Below, one piece after another: positions 34,201-46,170 of a DNA stretch of 64,000 bases. The DNA is taken from positions 266,097 through 330,096 of the forward strand of contig FN649732.1 of the NCBI GenBank assembly GCA_000310025.1, in the 5' to 3' direction. Each line of letters starts with the position of its first letter. The stretch's first letter is position 1. The notes below the pieces were generated by a model. It had not been told where the DNA came from, made no database searches, and was given only the letters and a program-made list of their open reading frames with translations. Both the position numbers and the translations under genes were made by a program. Source of the stretch: Ectocarpus siliculosus (taxonomy: Eukaryota > Sar > Phaeophyceae > Ectocarpales > Ectocarpaceae).

Positions 34201-34980
34201 GTAAGCGAAAAACAAAACTCCCTACGATTCGAACAGGTTGGGAAGAGAAACGAGCCATTAAATCTTGTCAAGGTACACTTCGGTATGATTCGAGAATTCC
34301 CCCTTGTCTGTGCTTAGGGTTCGTGTCGTCTTTGCGTCGATGTGGAAAGAGTAGTGTGAACCGTACAGGCGACGATATGGCGAACTTGAGGATTGGAATG
34401 AAATTGTACTTCTTGTTCTTGTTTGCTGCGTACATTGGCGTAAATGATCGGTTCCATTAGCTTAGGAAGTTCCCTGAGATTTCACAGGATTGTTGGATCG
34501 CTCCGGCCCCCCGTTGTCTTTTTTCTGTGCCTAAGCCAGCCAAAGTTGACGACACTACTACTGCTGCCTGAACCCACACGAGTGCTCGAATGATACAACA
34601 TGTCTATGGTCTGCATTATGAACGAATCTGCAACAAGCTAAAATCCCGCATGGTGGGATTATTGTCAACAAAGCCATCTGCCACGTACAGAGTGGACGGG
34701 TTCTGGGAGTAATGAAAACACATGCCGTTTGTGAGAGACTGACCTGGCCAGTGGGGTCGGGAGGGTTGCTTTCGAAGGCGTCGCCTCCGGTGTGCTGGGA
34801 CCACTGACGGTGCACTCCCACCACCGCAAAACACGCTAAGAACATCAACAAGGCTTTGTGTTGAAGCTTGAGCCGCCGTGGTGACAACGGGTTGACACTC
34901 GCTCGCGATGATGGCGATGGTGACGGTGATGATGGCGGCTTTCGCTTGGGCCTCCGCTGGCCAACTTCGCTGTCAATAGT
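31255..34980 (-). CDS. Type II membrane glycosyltransferase-like protein (multi-exon)
   Basis: Predicted exons: 34980-34744, 34221-34057, 33752-33636, 33035-32934, 32489-32367 and last 31455-31255. All internal exons are multiples of three, with phase-0 junctions. The first has a basic Pro/Ser cytoplasmic tail and a signal anchor (ALLMFLACFAVVGV). The next carry a nucleotide-sugar-transferase-like fold: VLFFAYGSETSTAEHYLEQV, then ITVVTNPGI, then ARQWFTRLEYISRSPYE. TLALDSQALCC follows at the place of a DXD metal site, then HNWAILYRLNDRTRRLFDRW. The end has VAEFPKTSTLVDPRPVHFVH. The start codon exon and probably one exon between 32366 and 31456 are not placed. The metal motif reads DSQ, not DXD, so activity is uncertain. 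A role in Golgi polysaccharide synthesis is inferred. Confidence 0.65.
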
Positions 34981-35361
34981 CTACACGTGTTTGCCACGTG
35001 AGGGACGAAACAGCGTTTGTGTGACATGTTGGTTAGTCTAACTAACTGTTTTGTCGCCAAACCATGTTCCCTATCATGGCAAATCAACCTATTATCAGCT
35101 TTTCGTGGTCAAATTGTTTCGTAGCCGAGACCATGCAACTTGCGTGCATGCAACCTAGGTGTGGCCACCCTAGAACTGTGTCTGATGGAAGAGACCCTTT
35201 TACTTCAGAATCACGCAAGAAGGTATGGATCACGTTTGCTGTGAACCACATCTTCAATTGAGTGTGATGAACTCGTGTTGACTCAACACGCACGCAACTG
35301 ATTCAGACACGGTTTATGATGTTCCACAACTGGACACAACTACCGTCAGGGCGCGAGAGAA

Positions 35362-36078
35362 CCCACGGGGGTGCGATCGTTTTCAAAATGATTTCGTGTT
35401 TTTATCGCACGGGGGTGCGGTATGAGCGGTACGTGCGATATCATCGATCCCCGTGCGATAATCGAACGGAATCGTTTCCACCCTAAACGGTCATCGCACG
35501 GGGGGTGCGATAACCCGGACACTGAGCAAACAACAAACCCTACAGCAGGATCGTTGAACTGGGTGCTTTCGACGCACACCCCCGTGCGAAAACTCCGATG
35601 CGTACGATACCCATCATGTCATGTCCGTACTGGCGCATACACAGTGTTTCAAGATATATGTGGTACGCGATGCTGCCATACGTCAAACAACACCTTTCAC
35701 GCGATGAAACCGCGAGGTACCTCCGGCGCAGGGAGTGTCCCGGAACCACTCGGGGCACTCAGTATGGGTGATATCGCACCCCCGTGCGATAAAGGTGCAG
35801 GCCCGCAGCTGAGAAATATTTCGTTTAGTAATGGCTCACGTTTTCACGAGATAAGAAAATTGGTTAAGAAGCACACGCGGTGGATCCTTACTCTAAACTC
35901 TACCGAACACTATATGCCAACCTGTGCTCGACGGTACGTTTCTTATCTACAATATCTCCGGGTCTGTACTGCAGTATCACTGATCCCCGTGCGATCGAGC
36001 GAACTGTTTTTGTAATGTCGTTCTTGGTGTTTGTTTTTCGCACGGGGATGCGATATCACCTGTACGTGCGATATCACG
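35362..36078. repeat. Cluster of about ten CGCACGGGGGTGCG palindromic motifs
   Basis: Copies or half copies of ATCGCACGGGGGTGCGATA lie near 35362, 35404, 35431 (half), 35445, 35493, 35573, 35773, 35980, 36038 and 36062 (half), in both orientations. The arms TCGCAC and GTGCGA pair around a G or C core. Flanks often add GATATC. The surrounding sequence does not repeat, so this is not a simple tandem array. There is no known gene in the interval; it lies 0.4 kb upstream of the glycosyltransferase exons and 0.7 kb from the DIRS-like remnant. Confidence 0.75.
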
Positions 36079-36089
36079 GAACCGTGCGT

Positions 36090-36734
36090 TCCCAAACATC
36101 CCACGGTACTCCCAACACCTGTTTCCGCGTATGCATGGGTCGCTCGATACCTTCACAACGCCAAAATGCATCTTTGGCACGGATGGATTTTAGGTACATA
36201 GCGGGGGGGGCGGGGGGTAATGTGGAGGACACGGTAGGTTAGCAGGGCTGTAACCAATGTTGGACACACAAAGAGAGGAGGACGGGAGATACGATTGAGC
36301 GGAGTATTTCGCTGATGGTTGAACAGCAAGAAACCAGAAACCCGACAACGGATACGACCCTTTCAGTGCTACCTGCGGAGATGGGAATGGGATACCTCGG
36401 TCACCCCTTCCCTCCCTCCTCCGGTCGCACTGTTCATCTTCTGAGGCCTTCTCCTGGCCAAATCTCAAGAAAGAGAACTACCGGTCCCCGGTTGTTAGTG
36501 GGTCAAGACTACTGCGACCTGGGTCTCCTTCCACCGCGAGGGAATCCTGTGTCGTTATCTGTTTTCAACCATTTACGTCTGGAACAACACTGAATACTGT
36601 GCATATAGTGCATGACTACTGCGTCTCAGTTGGACCTACTGTTGGCTTGTGACCACGGAAGGCGTCGTCAGTTGGACCAGTACGAAGATTACAAGGTACT
36701 GAGCGGAGACCGGAACTTTTTTTGGTTTTGTCTC
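36090..36734. other. No recognisable gene
   Basis: Between the palindrome cluster and the DIRS-like element I see only short overlapping frames and a G-run at 36203-36216. Confidence 0.5.
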
Positions 36735-37046
36735 TCACTTCCCGAAAAATGCCATTTTTATTATTGTGTCGCCGCGCAAAGGCCGGGTCTTGGAGGTAGA
36801 ACTCTCTCCCTCCTTCCCGGCCCTTAGCCTACTAAGGAATCCACACGCTTCCTTAAGTAATAAGAACCAGGCTGACCACATTCCGCTGGTCGCCCAGCTT
36901 GGACACAAACCTCCCATCACGAAGTCTTGTTCTTCCTTATTTCTTCCCCATTCCGTCCCTTGCCCCGGCTGTCTCTCCAATACCCCTTCCCCTTCTTCCA
37001 ACACCGCCGACACCCGTGCTGGGTCTTGCATATTCGCCCTTACGTA
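36735..37046 (-). pseudogene. Shifted C-terminal part of the tyrosine recombinase
   Basis: This minus-strand frame carries the catalytic Tyr (AYVRANMQDPARVSAVLEEG) and stays open to 36735. The last part (TSKTRPLRGDTIIKMAFF) has no known domain and may be beyond the natural stop. Confidence 0.6.
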
Positions 37047-38053
37047 TGCCATTCGAATGCGTTCGACGACCACCTCCCTTCCTTTTTTGTCACAGCCTCC
37101 GGTACCCCTTTCGCGGCCAGCCTCGTCGCCCCACCTACCCTTCCCGAATGTAACGCGAACTCTTCCGGTTTTAGCTTCGCCCCTGCCCCTTTCCCTTCCT
37201 TCGACCACATCTTTGACACCGCTCTTATCCCCTTCCTCATCTGCTCTGTCGCCTTCCTTCTCTGCCATACCTCCCACTTCCCTTCCCTTCTGTGTACCAT
37301 CAATGGTGCCGTTGCACTTAGTCCTTCACTTCCATAAATCCCGAATAGTTCCAGCATCAATTCCACCGCTCCATTCGCCCTCCCCCTCTCCCTGACCAGC
37401 ACCGCTCCTTTCCTCCCTTGATCTCCCTTCGAGCCTCTCATCTGCACTTCCATCTTATCTGCCCTCAACCTCTCCGGTCCTTCCAGCTGCTTATCGCCCT
37501 CGAAGAATGCCACATCCCCCCTGCACAGGCAGTACACTTCGTGGATTTTCCCTTCCTTTTCCGCAAACAACTCTGACGCCCTCAACATCAGCAGATATGT
37601 CAAGGCCAATCCGATCCATAGCACTCTTCCCCCTGCACCCTCACCGCCAACACTCTGCTGCATTGCACTCAACATTCCCCATGTCAGAGGTCTCCTCACT
37701 CTTGCTTGTGTGCCTTTCTCCACGTGCCCTCTCTTAATACCTTGCGCTACCCCTTTGATGTACGGGTTACTCAACGGCAAAGACATGTTCTGAAACTGTT
37801 GATGATAGAAATTTACCGCCACGAGCTTCCCCATTATCGTCGAATCCCTATTTCCTAGGAACGCACTACAGTAAGCCATGTATTCCGCCATCTCCTCCAC
37901 TATCTCCCCTTCCTCCGACCCCTTCGCAATCCATGGACTCTTCTGCACTCGTTCCCTCCACTTTATCCACATGTTCCAAGCCCCCGTGTAAGTTTTTCTA
38001 GTCGACGCTGCAACTCTTCCAAGTGCGTAGCTTCGCGCAAAATCTCTGCACAT
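37040..38053 (-). pseudogene. DIRS-like tyrosine recombinase, broken before the catalytic Tyr
   Basis: 337 codons. The core-binding part begins near ASTRKTYTGAWNMWIKWRE (residues 16-34). The catalytic part has box-I Arg158 (LMLRASEL) and box-II His302 and Arg305 (LHSGRVGGAT), with Trp328 in EGRWSSNAFE. The frame stops five codons after NAF. One base out of frame, AYVRANMQDP supplies the nucleophile Tyr at 37044-37046. A single missing base in GAATGG would explain it. As it stands the enzyme lacks its catalytic Tyr. Confidence 0.85.
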
Positions 38054-38072
38054 AGCTGCTGCTCCTCGGCCT

Positions 38073-38771
38073 TCAGCTCCTGCACCTCCAGAACACCCTC
38101 GTTTCCATGCAAACGCCCCCCAACGCTCTCATTGACGCATCCGAAAAACAGCTCCTCGAAAGAACTTGCTTGGCAAAGCTGAACGACGCCGCCGTTATCT
38201 TACTGCCCACCTCCCCCGCCCCTCTCCCTAGATACCACCGCCACCACCCCACCTCTGCCCTAAACTCCCATGTCAGCTGCACTACCTTGCGTGCTTGCGC
38301 CTTCTTCCTATGTCTGCCCCACGCGTCCCCCCCTCCGGCCCGTTCCACCCCATTTAGATGCAGCCCGGCAAGCTGCAGAAGCCTGTGTACGAAGTAACGG
38401 CCGGGCCTGCTAACGAAGGCCGCGTGGTGCAGCTTACCTGCCAACACCAATACCTCGCGCACGGTAGCCTGCTTCCTGTGCTCTGGCCATTCCGCTAACC
38501 TTTCTCTCAAATCCTGCACTTTCTGTTCCGGCAATGAAATCGTTCCTGCTTCAGTATCCACCAACCACCCTAATACCACATGTTCCGTCCTCCAGTCTGT
38601 CATCTTTTTTGCGGGCAGTACTGGCTCCTCCTGCTCATCCCTCTCCCCTAATAATACATGGTGAGTGGACGCAAGCCCCTTCGTCAACTCCAGACACCGC
38701 TCCCCCTTGTCTTCCCACTGCACTTCCACACTAATCGCATCGTCCACGACGAACGAATCGACGGTGCTCAT
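38073..38771 (-). pseudogene. DIRS-like reverse transcriptase/RNase H fragment
   Basis: 232 codons. FVVDDAISV near residues 7-15 matches the RT active-site DD motif. LGWLVDTEAGTISLPEQKVQ then LAGKLHHAAFVSRPGRYFVH are typical of the DIRS/Ngaro RT connection region. FSDASMRALGG (Asp211) is the first catalytic Asp of RNase H. The RT fingers are missing upstream, and the frame ends soon after the RNase H start, so both domains are incomplete. A 19-base gap separates it from the recombinase frame. Confidence 0.8.
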
Positions 38772-39467
38772 GCTCTCTTTCTCTGTCTGTCTCCTCCCTT
38801 CCGTACACTCGCTTCCTTCTTCTTCCTCCTCTGTCTCTCTTCTACTCCTCCTCCTCTTGTTTGTTTGTTGTCTTGCTCTTTCGTTCAGATGTTTCTTCTG
38901 TTGTGAGCAAGGTGCATCTCTTTCTTTTTCTTTTCTTTCCGTTACACATGCTACCTATCTATCAATTCTCTCTTACCTACGGTGCCCCCTTTGATCTTTC
39001 TAACCGTTCTGACAAAACACCAGGTTGTACAACACAACCTTCCACTTTGAAGACAAGAGCAACAACAAAATAATTGAACTGCAGACCGGACTACGGATTG
39101 AGTCAAGGCCGCTGCAATACACTCCTGTACTACCGTCGACGCTCTGCGTTTCTTTTGGCTGTCACGTAGAAACGAGGTGGAAACCCACCCGTCAGTTGAG
39201 TCAGGGGAAGCTTGTTGCCCATACTCGCTCGATCCCTCAGGGGTCAGCCGTGGCATTGCCTGCTCTCTGCTGCTCGTGTACCTGACAGGTTCTTGGCCGA
39301 ACGCCGTTGAGAATACCCTTTCCTCTACGAGTCCCTGAAGTGAGTGGCGATTAACCATTCACCAGCGGAGGCATTTTGCTTTCCTTTGATATGCGGCGAG
39401 GAATAGCCAAGCTTGGCCAAGGATACTCGGGCGTGCTACTTTCAAGGAAGGTGGAAGTGTGCGCGCG
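38772..39467. other. No recognisable gene; CT-rich stretch
   Basis: The part 38780-38950 is strongly pyrimidine-rich on the plus strand. No RT continuation of the DIRS-like element could be read beyond 38771, and no other gene is seen. Confidence 0.45.
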
Positions 39468-39468
39468 C

Positions 39469-39474
39469 GCGAGA

Positions 39475-39568
<94 letters not shown>
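39469..39568 (+). repeat. (GA)n microsatellite, about 100 bp
   Basis: An almost uninterrupted GA repeat preceded by a short GC repeat (GCGCGCGC). It gives false Arg-Glu and Ser-Leu frames on both strands. Confidence 0.95.
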
Positions 39569-39571
<3 letters not shown>

Positions 39572-42360
39572 CCTTCGTGGGCACCTCCACGTACATCTCC
39601 GAGATTCAGGCAATGGCCGGATGTAATGTATTGGGTGAATCTATCTATCTTGCTTGATTGGTTGGTAGCTGGTAAGCATCTTCGCATCTTCGGACCGGTA
39701 TGAACAGAACATTGTTCATCGTCTCCAGATCTTTATCGTGGTCGCATGTTTTTTCCTCCTTGGCCGGGTTCACGGGCATGTAAACTACTGTACAATACGT
39801 TCTAGACCAAAAAAAGAGGGACCGGGATACATGCCGTTGTATCCTTACCATTCCACATGCAGCAGCACTCAGGCATGGAACACGGGGCATTTCAGCGCGC
39901 CCGTGCGGCCCGCAGATACTCTGAGGCAATGCGGCATGATGCTTGGCGTTAGAAGAGTATTCGCGCGCTTCCTTTCGTTGACGACACTGTTGTTGTGGGA
40001 TCCCGGAGTGGGCCGCTCGCCTAAGGTCGTTGATTACACGTTTGGGAGTACGTACTATTTTCGTGTTTCCGTCGTTACTGTCTGCTTCTTATTGGTGATA
40101 AATAGGTTGTTTCACGTTTTGGGATGTGACAGCAACGGGAGCGGTTTGCATGTTGTTCATGTTTCAGATTTTCTCTCGTCTCTTGGACAACAGCCGCGCC
40201 ACTTCTCACATGCCAAATGTTTCGACTTCGTCCTTCACACTTCGTGCTGGCCGAAATATCGATATTGAATAGTTTCTCGTCAAATCACGAACGTTCTCGG
40301 GGCTCATGGTATTCATTCTCGAGCCGTCATCATTTTGTTTTCATTTGCCTCCAAAGTATTCCAATCATATGATTGTTTCTCGTCCGTAAATTTTTTATAT
40401 CATATCTCTTCAATGGGAGCCTGTGGTGATAGTATAGATGGAGCTTTTCCGATTACTTCCGTCCCATTCAAGATCCGACGTCGTTTCAAACTGGGGGGGA
40501 AATACCCCTCCCGCTTATAGGTCAGATCTATCTCTGTGTTTCATATGGGACTTGCGTGTGTACTGTGCGTCGTGGGACGAAGCGACAGAGAACTCACTTG
40601 CTGTTCACGTGCGTCTTCTCCACCTGTTTATGCCAACTACTTCTTATACGTTCTTCATCCATCATTTCTGTCATCACATCTACCACATGCTCTACATCTA
40701 CCTGGTCAGGGCGAAATGACCGCAATCTCTGTCTCGACGGACTTACCATCTTTCGCCCGTACCAACCTTGCCACGTGTGGAGGTTATATCCATATGTTCT
40801 CTTCATACCTTCATCATTTCGAAATTTTCTCTGCGGATGCGCCTTTTCCTATTCCCAACCAATCAATCAGGCCCTTCATACAGAGCCGCGGAGCGCCAAC
40901 CGCCATTTTGTTTTACCTCCACATCAGGCTCTTCGAACCATCGCGCTGTAGAGTCGCCCCCCTAAAAAAAAAACCAATTACGTATTTGCCCAGCCATAAT
41001 CTATACCGCGCTCTTTCAACCCCATCTCCTCGTGTCTTCAACCCTCTTCCCATTGTGCCCCCCCCACCCATTGGGGCGGGGGGGGCTTTCGTTGCCCTAG
41101 TCATCTAAGGCAACAAATGCAACCATTGGATGCAGTTAGACGAGTGACTGCTGTGGGGTACACCACATACTAATATTCCGATATTTTTTTACAATTCCAT
41201 GAGGGTGCCACAAATAGCGGGGCTGTGACAAACCAACTTACCCAACACCTTCCCAGCATAATATACAGATAGATGCATAAGAGGGCTTACTAAACTGTCT
41301 TCTTGAGCCTGTTGCCCACCGGGGAGATATCGCTGTAGACTACTTGTATTGTATGCTGCTTGACTACGTACTGTACGTACATGTAGCTTCCGCTGACGTT
41401 ATGGATTCATTGCAACAGCAGCAGTAGTCTAATGCATCTTAGACTCTTTTCTATAGATAGAGATCGATTCGCTGTGTCATATAGTCCAAGTGACTGACGT
41501 TTACCCCTAGGGACTACTACCTTTATCTATCTACAGTACATCCGATCCTGGTTTCCACATCTGTCTACAATGTATGTGCTGGAAAACAGGCACCTACAGA
41601 CTACAGCAGTTCCTGTAGCATCAATACGTTGTTATAATAGGCGTTCGGGGTTGACAATTACAGCATACAACTACAACACCTACAGATACACTTTCCGCCG
41701 AATACAAATTCGTTGGGGACATGAACCACCACTGATTGCTGGTTGTCGTGAGGATGAGCACGCACGCATAGGCGGCGATTGGCGCGGTCGATGCGAACAG
41801 TTTGGATTTGAGGACACGCACATACGCACACGCTTTTTTTTGCAGGTGCACGACCATGTTTCTTGCCTTGCACAAGCTGGTATCCAACGAGGGAGCACCG
41901 CCACGACCGCCTGCCATAGGGTCCAGCTGTATCACCAAGATCGTCATTAGTTGTTACGCGCACGATGAAGATGTCCCCGCGGCCGTATGGGCGTAGGGAT
42001 CCAGCAGGATCCAAACGTCTAAACGGTTGGTCATGTGGGCGTCCGAAAAGGGTACAATACAACACACCTCAGCATCTCAACATGGAACAAAAATAGGGTA
42101 CACGCGGTACACTCTTGCTGACAGTCCCGCCGCGGCCTACCGCCCGCGCAACGCGGTCGCTTGCTGTAGACTTGTAGACTATTACATCCCCACTTTGCGC
42201 TTTCAGTGCTATGCCTATCGCTACACCGCGAGCCGCATACCCAAGTTGGTACTACTGCATTTGTTCAACAGCGTGGGAGGGAGAATCAAATGTCACGGGG
42301 GGATGTTTGTGTTTCCCTCAGAAACGGGCTTGTTGCTTGAACTGCCCACCCTTGTATCGC
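39569..42360. other. No confident gene; a few exon-like frames
   Basis: Minus-strand frames at 39929-39645 ([20 protein letters not shown]) and 40806-40594 (SFRPDQVDVEHVVDVMTEMM) have natural-looking composition. A minus-strand frame at 41947-41621 has a hydrophobic stretch (APIAAYACVLILTTT). None matches a family I know, and complete splice sets were not found. They may be exons of unknown genes or transposon remnants. Confidence 0.3.
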
Positions 42361-42450
42361 CGGATAGAGATCCTCGCGGCTTACCGTTATTCGTTGGGAT
42401 ACCGCCGAGGCGTCTCCAACGGTAACGCTGATAGGCTGTCTCGCTTGCCG
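42361..42450 (+). pseudogene. Ty3/gypsy RNase H C-terminal fragment
   Basis: The frame reads AAYRYSLGYRRGVSNGNADR followed by LSRLP. This is the conserved end of gypsy RNase H (Y..GYR.G..N.NAD.LSRLP), just before integrase in intact elements. Neither the rest of RNase H nor an integrase can be followed here, so it is an isolated remnant. A 17-bp tandem duplication (AGTAGCTTGACGTCCCC) lies about 30 bases downstream. Confidence 0.65.
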
Positions 42451-43199
42451 ATTGCGCCTTCTGACGCCGATACCAATGTCAACAGTAGCTTGACGTCCCC
42501 AGTAGCTTGACGTCCCCAGTAAATGACGTCAGCGCGTACCCCATCCGAGCGGCAGGTTATACATTACACAAACTCCCGGTTGCCGCTATACCGTTGGGTG
42601 TAGGTGTACCATTTTGCGGCTACCATACGCCAGTACAGGTTTAAAATGTGAGGGTACGATATTTTTCGCTCGCCCCTCCCCGTAGTTGCACGCCCGTTTT
42701 CTCGTGAAATGAAAATGTTTCAATGGCGTTTGATCGCCGTGTTGTCTTGGCCTCTCTTGCCCTGTTTCCAACGGAAGCCCCCGCTTTTTCGGTGCTTCTT
42801 TCGATAGTGTTTTTGACAACCCCTGATGTTTTTCATGTTGATCACTGTACCGGCCGTTTCAGGCTACATTTTCGTTCGGTGTCCTTCGTTTCAAATGCTC
42901 GTTTAGTGGCCCACCTTCCCGTGAAGGTTTGGCGCACTTACTTGTTGGAGTACTCAGCCAGTCAGCCCCTTCGTGTGAGATCGCTTGTTGTGTGGTTGTT
43001 CCCTTCGCGATTTCGTTACCTCGTGTTATGTTCGGCTCTGCCGTCCCTGGCTACCTGGTTCCCCTTCCTTTGTTTTGTTATTGTTACAGAGGTGTGGGTG
43101 AGAGTTTTGAGTTGCCGTATCGTCGATGCACCCCCTATCTCTCTCTATTGTCTAGAGATCCTCCGGGGTTTGCTTCTTTATCTGAATCTGTGACCACTC
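42451..43199. other. No recognisable gene
   Basis: Open frames at 42723-43231 overlap in two frames on the plus strand and are rich in Phe, Leu and Val without motifs. Confidence 0.4.
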
Positions 43200-43575
43200 A
43201 GGGTGGTGCGAAGGTGTACCGATTCTGGTAGAGGTCAATCGACGGTTACCCTGCGAATCGGGTCCTCCTTAACACTCTCCACCCATAGAATTTACCCCCA
43301 TCTGGGAACCTCTTGTGGCCAGGACGGGTGATTCGATGGAAGCGTCACAAGGTTCATTGTAGGATCAACTCCAAAGAGGTGCTCTCAGGATGACTGACAC
43401 ACAACGTGTCCATGGGGAAAATGTCCAAGTCAATGTACAAATGTGCACTAGAGGAGATTCGAACCAGTATCCTGCTGACGCCATATGCGAAGGTGTACCG
43501 ATTCTGGTAAAAGTCAATCGACGGATACCCTGCGAATCGGGTCCTCCTCAACAGTGGGCTACTGTTGTGATGTAC
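43200..43575 (-). repeat. Dispersed X-Y-X repeat, copy 2
   Basis: Read on the minus strand this matches the unit at 28765-29100: the X block (GGTAWCCGTCGATTGAC, then ACCAGAATCGGTACACC) appears at about 43550-43488 and again at 43268-43208. GTGGGTGGAGAGTGTTAAGG-like sequence precedes the second. Its two X blocks are about 85 percent or more alike by eye, more alike than in copy 1. Confidence 0.8.
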
Positions 43576-46170
43576 GGAGGGAGCCGTGTGATGGTGTGCT
43601 ACCATGATTATTTGGCGTTTGTCAGTCGTTGTGCTTTGACGTCATGTCAAGGTTCAGACAGGAGTTGTTCCGAGGTTCTGCGCCCTTCTGTTCAGTGCCC
43701 GATTGGTTCTAGCGTGTGTTGGATTGTGGGCTGCATGGTGTACACAGAAATAAACCATAGTCAAGGAGAGGCGAGAGGAAAGCAGAAACATGCTGCATCT
43801 ATCTGTGGTCTGTCAAGTGAATGCAGAGAGAGGGAATCACGCTACGCATACCTACAATGAACGGCATGCTTTGTGCTTGTTTCGCGTGCAACTTGCTTCG
43901 TGTGCACGTTCGTCGTGACGATCTTCTCGACTTTTTTATCGGCGAGTGGAATCAGAGGGAAACTTGTTGTTTGTATAGTGGCTTCAGGGCAAGAACGTGG
44001 AATCCACGTTTTTGTTGTCGCATCGAGAATGGGCTACTATATAAATCATGTAGACGTTTCTTATGAGGGGGGGGGGGGGGCACTGCTGTGGACGACAGCA
44101 AACATATGCCGTATCAAAAGTGGGCCTGCGTATGGCCAAATCCACTCTTCTTTGAGGTAACCTCAGGGCTGATTCGAGTCAGTTCAAGGCGATGCGGGCT
44201 CAACTTTCGTACCATCAGTTGAACAAACAGCACCACGCCGTGATCAGGAGGTTCACATCACTAGTCTTGCCAAGACTATGGTGCGTTAGTCAACCTGTCT
44301 GAACCAGGGTGTGTGTGCTGCCCGCGCCTTCAACACGACTCCTGTATCCTTTTAAAAACTTTTGGACATTGTACCTCGCAAAGCTCCCCACCATGCCCCC
44401 GCGACTGGACAGAGAGAGAGAGAGGGGTCGTTCGGCGTGTATCAGAGACATTGCACTGCCCAAGCCTTCAGTTCAATTAGCCGGGTAGGGTTCCTTACAT
44501 GAACAACTTGGCAGGCACCGTAAGGTAGACAGCATGAGGGTAGCAATGAACTAGCTCAAAGGCTAACCTACCCTTCACGCACGATTACACACAAGCTTTG
44601 AGTCATGGAACGATTTATCGGCAGGCACCAACATGACGGCACTTTGCACTCCAACACACTACAACAAAATGTTTTTTCGATTGATGTATAGCTCAGGGCC
44701 AGCCACGGATAAACGTTGACCGGTATTTTTAGCGTGTGAAACCGCATTTGCATTGTCCAATTTGCCCACGCGTGTCCCTCAATCTAACGAAAGCCGAAAC
44801 GACAGACCTTCGTTCGCTTGGGCTTCTGTTTTAACCAGCCTGACTGTCATCCCATTCCCTGCGCAACCAAACACCACAGCAACACCTCCGTTACCTTCGC
44901 ATCTTGCTACATGTCAAACTCTGGAATAGGTGGGGTGTGTGTCCACGGGATGCGCCGCCACCAACGATCCTCTAATTCGCCGGAGACTCGCCCCTCCGAA
45001 GCTCTGTGGCAAGCCCCAACAGGGTTGCCAGCTTTGCTCGGGTTCATGATAGTATGTTTCGAAGCACGAAGTTTTGCGGTGTTGGCTCGTCCTGTTCGCC
45101 TGGAACGGACGTTCTTGGGAGAGCGCTATTGCGTGTACCCCATCTCCTCCATGACTCCTGAGGATGCGCAGGCTTCCCACACCGCAGAAGCCTCGCTCCC
45201 GGGCATCTGCGTCCGCCACAACCCAACCATTGCGGCAGCATGTCTCCGCGTGCCGTACCTTGAGATTGTGGCGAAAGGCAACAACCAACCGCAATCGTCG
45301 ATTCAACCCACATTGGCACGTCGTTGTTTCTATGCTTTGCGAAAATGTGACGAGAGGGGGAGGGTGTTTGTGTCGGGCGTGTGCAGGCTTCGGCTCTTTC
45401 TCTTGCGCCCGAGGCGGTAAATTGATAGTCCATTCTTCATTGCGGTTACCGTACATACTTCGCGAGTGCCCCCCCATTGACCGAATTTCATAGCTCGATT
45501 GCTCCACGACCAAGACAGCGCGGGAGCCGACAGATAGGTCTCAGGCACGCTTTCGGCGAGATTGTTTCGAACTACACCGTTATCGGATGTAGTGCCCTGT
45601 TTGTTTTGGGGTCGCGTGAAAGTCGAACTAGGGGAGGTGCGGCCACGCTTACAAGTATGTTCTCTGTGCTTCGCTTTGTAAAATATGCCGTAAACCCTTC
45701 TCACACCTTCTCACACGTCTGGGAATTGGCCCGTTCGGCGGAATCAGCTCCCCATGAGGAGCACTCGTGGGCCGCGTAGGGACATGAAACTAGCCGATGA
45801 ATTCGTCAAATTTATTTTTCGTGGTGCCATTACGGCTTGCAGTGCCAACAATTTGTTTGTTACTCCGCTGGCGCCTGGAGCAATAGACTTGAATCGCTTC
45901 CCATGGTCTTGGTTTGGTATATTTGATATGTCAGTAGAATGCTAGCTTTTCTCAGGTGTAGTGACTCCCTCTGGGCCCTTCGTTTTGTTTCATGCACGTC
46001 ATTTTGGGTCAGGATGTGACCATGGAGGATCTCTTGTTTGGCAGCGAAAAGCAGGGGAGAGAGGGCCACCGGGTTCTTTGAAATTAAGACAAACTAATAA
46101 AAGAAGACGAAACAACAACTGCAACGTACAACATTTTTTACTTGGCAACCAGCTTGCCCTCAGAAGACGA
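43576..46170. other. No recognisable gene
   Basis: Both strands between 44.8 and 45.7 kb stay open for about 200 codons, but the two frames overlap each other and neither shows a domain. A G-run at 44067-44080 and a GAGA tract at 44410-44423 are present. Confidence 0.4.

Larger units (their letters stand above)
36735..38771 (-). mobile_element. Degenerate DIRS-like tyrosine-recombinase retrotransposon
   Basis: On the minus strand a partial RT/RNase H frame (38771-38073) is followed by a tyrosine recombinase frame (38053-37040) and its shifted continuation (to 36735). The order RT-RNase H-tyrosine recombinase is that of DIRS/Ngaro-type retroelements, which integrate with a recombinase and make no target duplication. 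The N-terminal RT half and the element ends (inverted or split repeats) are not seen, so the copy is truncated. Confidence 0.8.

Noticed and set aside
35362-36078. CRISPR-like array.
   Set aside because: The repeats are irregularly spaced, in both orientations and partly half sites, and the genome is eukaryotic.
39351-39703. Ser-Leu and Arg-Glu repeat proteins around the GA tract.
   Set aside because: They come only from the dinucleotide microsatellite.
44818-45513. Two opposing frames of about 200 codons as genes.
   Set aside because: They overlap on opposite strands, and neither has motifs or convincing splice partners.
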